DNA of 64,000 bases, taken from assembly GCF_003171515.1 (NCBI RefSeq), contig NC_089396.1, positions 620,001 through 684,000 on the forward strand, given 5' to 3'. Under the pieces are notes generated by a model. It saw only the letters and a list, made by a program, of their open reading frames with translations, made no database searches and had not been told where the DNA came from. This DNA is from Pyrenophora tritici-repentis (Eukaryota > Ascomycota > Dothideomycetes > Pleosporales > Pleosporaceae). Shown here piece by piece: positions 62,606 to 64,000 of this stretch. Position 1 is the stretch's first letter. The number at the start of each line of letters is the position of its first letter. A program made the translations under genes and the position numbers.

Positions 62606-64000
62606 ATGAGTTGTATCAACGCTGCGATTGAAGCTATTGAATCGCGTGATCCCGGAGATAAATTTACATACTCTGAGGTTGCGCGCCGCTTTGGTGTTGA
62701 TCGCTCTACGTTGTCGCGACGCCATCAACAGATCCGGGGCTCAAATGAAGCCAAATCACGTAATCAGCAACTCCTTCACCCACACCAGGAGCTACAGCTT
62801 CTAGAGCACATTGACGAGCTTACTGAGGCTGGCTTACCACCGACGAGGACTATGATCCAGAACTTTGCTAGTGCTATAGCCGGAAGGGCTACCTCCCAAA
62901 GCTGGGTGACGCGCTTCTTTCACCGTCATCCCGACGCGATTATATCACGTTGGTCAACTGGTTTGGACCGCAATCGCCACCGGGCTGATTCTGTATACAA
63001 GTACGAGTCGTACTTTGATCTACTATCTACTAAAATGGCTCAGCACCATATTCGGGCGCAGGATGTATATAATATGGATGAGAAGGGATTCCTTATTGGA
63101 GTGACGGGGAGGAGTAAGAGAGTGTTTAGTAAGCAGAAATATGAGACTGGGGGCTTTAAGAAAGTGATACAGGACGGCAACAGAGATTGGATCACTGTTA
63201 TCGCTGCTATATGTGCTGATGGGAGTACGTTACCGCCCGCGATTATATACGAAGCTACTTCGGGCAACATGTACGCCAGATGGGTTGATGATATCGCAAT
63301 TGACGATCCAGTCTACGTTACCTCAAGTCCCTCAGGGTGGACCAATGATCAGGTAGGCCTGGCATGGCTCGAACAGGTGTTTGATCGCCATACGAAGGAG
63401 AAGGCCGGCAATCACACACGCTTACTCATCCTTGACGGCCATGGGAGTCATGTTACTATGGAGTTTATTGACTATGCGATCGCCCACAATATTATGTTAC
63501 TCATACTACCCCCCATAGTACCCATACGCTGCAGCCACTCGATGTGGTAATGTTCAAACCTCTGGCAGCCGCGTACTCACTCAGCTTGCAGCACTACCTC
63601 CAGGCGAGCCACGGTCTCTTAGCTGTGAGGAAGGATGACTTCTACCGTCTTTTCAAGCCTGCCTGGGACTCCTCTTTCATTAAGAAGCACGCGTTGAAGG
63701 CATTTAAAGCCACTGGGATAGCTCCTATAGATCCCGAAGTAGTACTTAAAAAGTTCCGAAAGTCAACACTAACAGCACCGCCGCCACTAGTGAACGTGAG
63801 TAGAGCTACTATCACGAACCTCATTAATCAGGCCTACGATCCGAGCTCTATTGCGGCCAACAACCTCTCAGAAATACTCCTCCGCCTCCAGGCTGCCAAA
63901 GAGATCGCCGAGTACGAGAAGGACGCACTGCGCGCGGCGCTACACGTTCACCAGAAGCCCCGCAATCGGCACGAACCTCCCCTAGATCTACAGCAGCGAA
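62606..64000 (+). pseudogene. pogo/Tigger-type (Tc1-mariner superfamily) DDE transposase, frameshifted, runs off the window
   Basis: Starts at ATG 62606 (caaccATGag). Order: psq-type helix-turn-helix (SEVARRFGVDRSTLSRRHQQ), CENP-B/Tc5-like DNA-binding domain ending SWVTRFFHRHPDAI, then the DDE core with YNMDEKGFLIG (first Asp) and LLILDGHGSHVT (second Asp). The frame ends at 63550, but a single-base slip in the six-C run at 63509-63514 restores HTLQPLDVVMFKPL, which holds the third Asp, and the frame then stays open to the window end. The break may be a real one-base loss or a homopolymer error. Without it the transposase would be near full length. Confidence 0.88.

Overview
The window is filamentous-ascomycete DNA, most likely a Dothideomycete of the order Pleosporales and quite possibly Pyrenophora. 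The evidence is 47-63 bp introns with GT..AG ends, a CYP51A-type sterol demethylase of exactly 503 residues with Phe at 489, a HET-domain gene, septin and PWP2 genes in divergent pairing, and abundant hAT, copia, pogo and LINE transposons. Genes sit on both strands with no operons. Conserved housekeeping genes alternate with transposon-rich, gene-poor stretches.

Left part (1-19 kb): the C-terminal half of a large low-complexity protein (probably a PAP/25A-type nucleotidyltransferase) and a HET-domain gene precede a nested transposon stack (5631-16692). A 5'-truncated LINE with a 13-bp target duplication and a TAA-repeat tail has been split by three complete hAT elements. Each hAT has its own 8-bp target duplication, and one of them was later hit by a 128-bp MITE. 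CYP51A follows, with a 134-bp-period tandem repeat in its promoter, then a second MITE of the same hAT family.

Middle (19-46 kb): two small cysteine-rich secreted protein genes (candidate effectors) lie on either side of an intact copia element with identical 156-bp LTRs. A gene-poor, decayed stretch (27.6-33 kb) carries short coiled-coil ORFs. Then come an ENA-type cation ATPase (3 exons), a previously hidden 99-residue two-exon gene, a RING protein, an F-box-like protein, and a divergent pair consisting of the NatC subunit Naa38 and a probable mitochondrial protein.

Right-middle (46.2-53.7 kb): a gene-free island holds repeated promoter-like modules (TATA followed by a pyrimidine tract, read on the minus strand) spaced about 250-330 bp once inserted elements are removed. 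It is invaded by an internally deleted hAT, two related solo-LTR-like elements (one holding a third, nested one) and a short foldback element.

Right end (53.7-64 kb): an acidic helix-repeat protein gene split by one in-frame stop, an acidic repetitive protein, PWP2 (90S pre-ribosome / U3 snoRNP), a CDC12-group septin, an unrecognised small protein, and a pogo/Tigger transposase with a one-base frameshift that runs off the window.

The strongest new observations are: (i) every hAT family here carries its own iterated tetranucleotide subterminal code (GATT, GACT, GAGC or GGCT); (ii) the insertion history of the nested stack can be read directly from target duplications; (iii) the promoter-module array at 46-53 kb; (iv) LTR-like elements ending in a tRNA B-box-like sequence; and (v) the CYP51A promoter repeat. 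No tRNA, rRNA or CRISPR was found.
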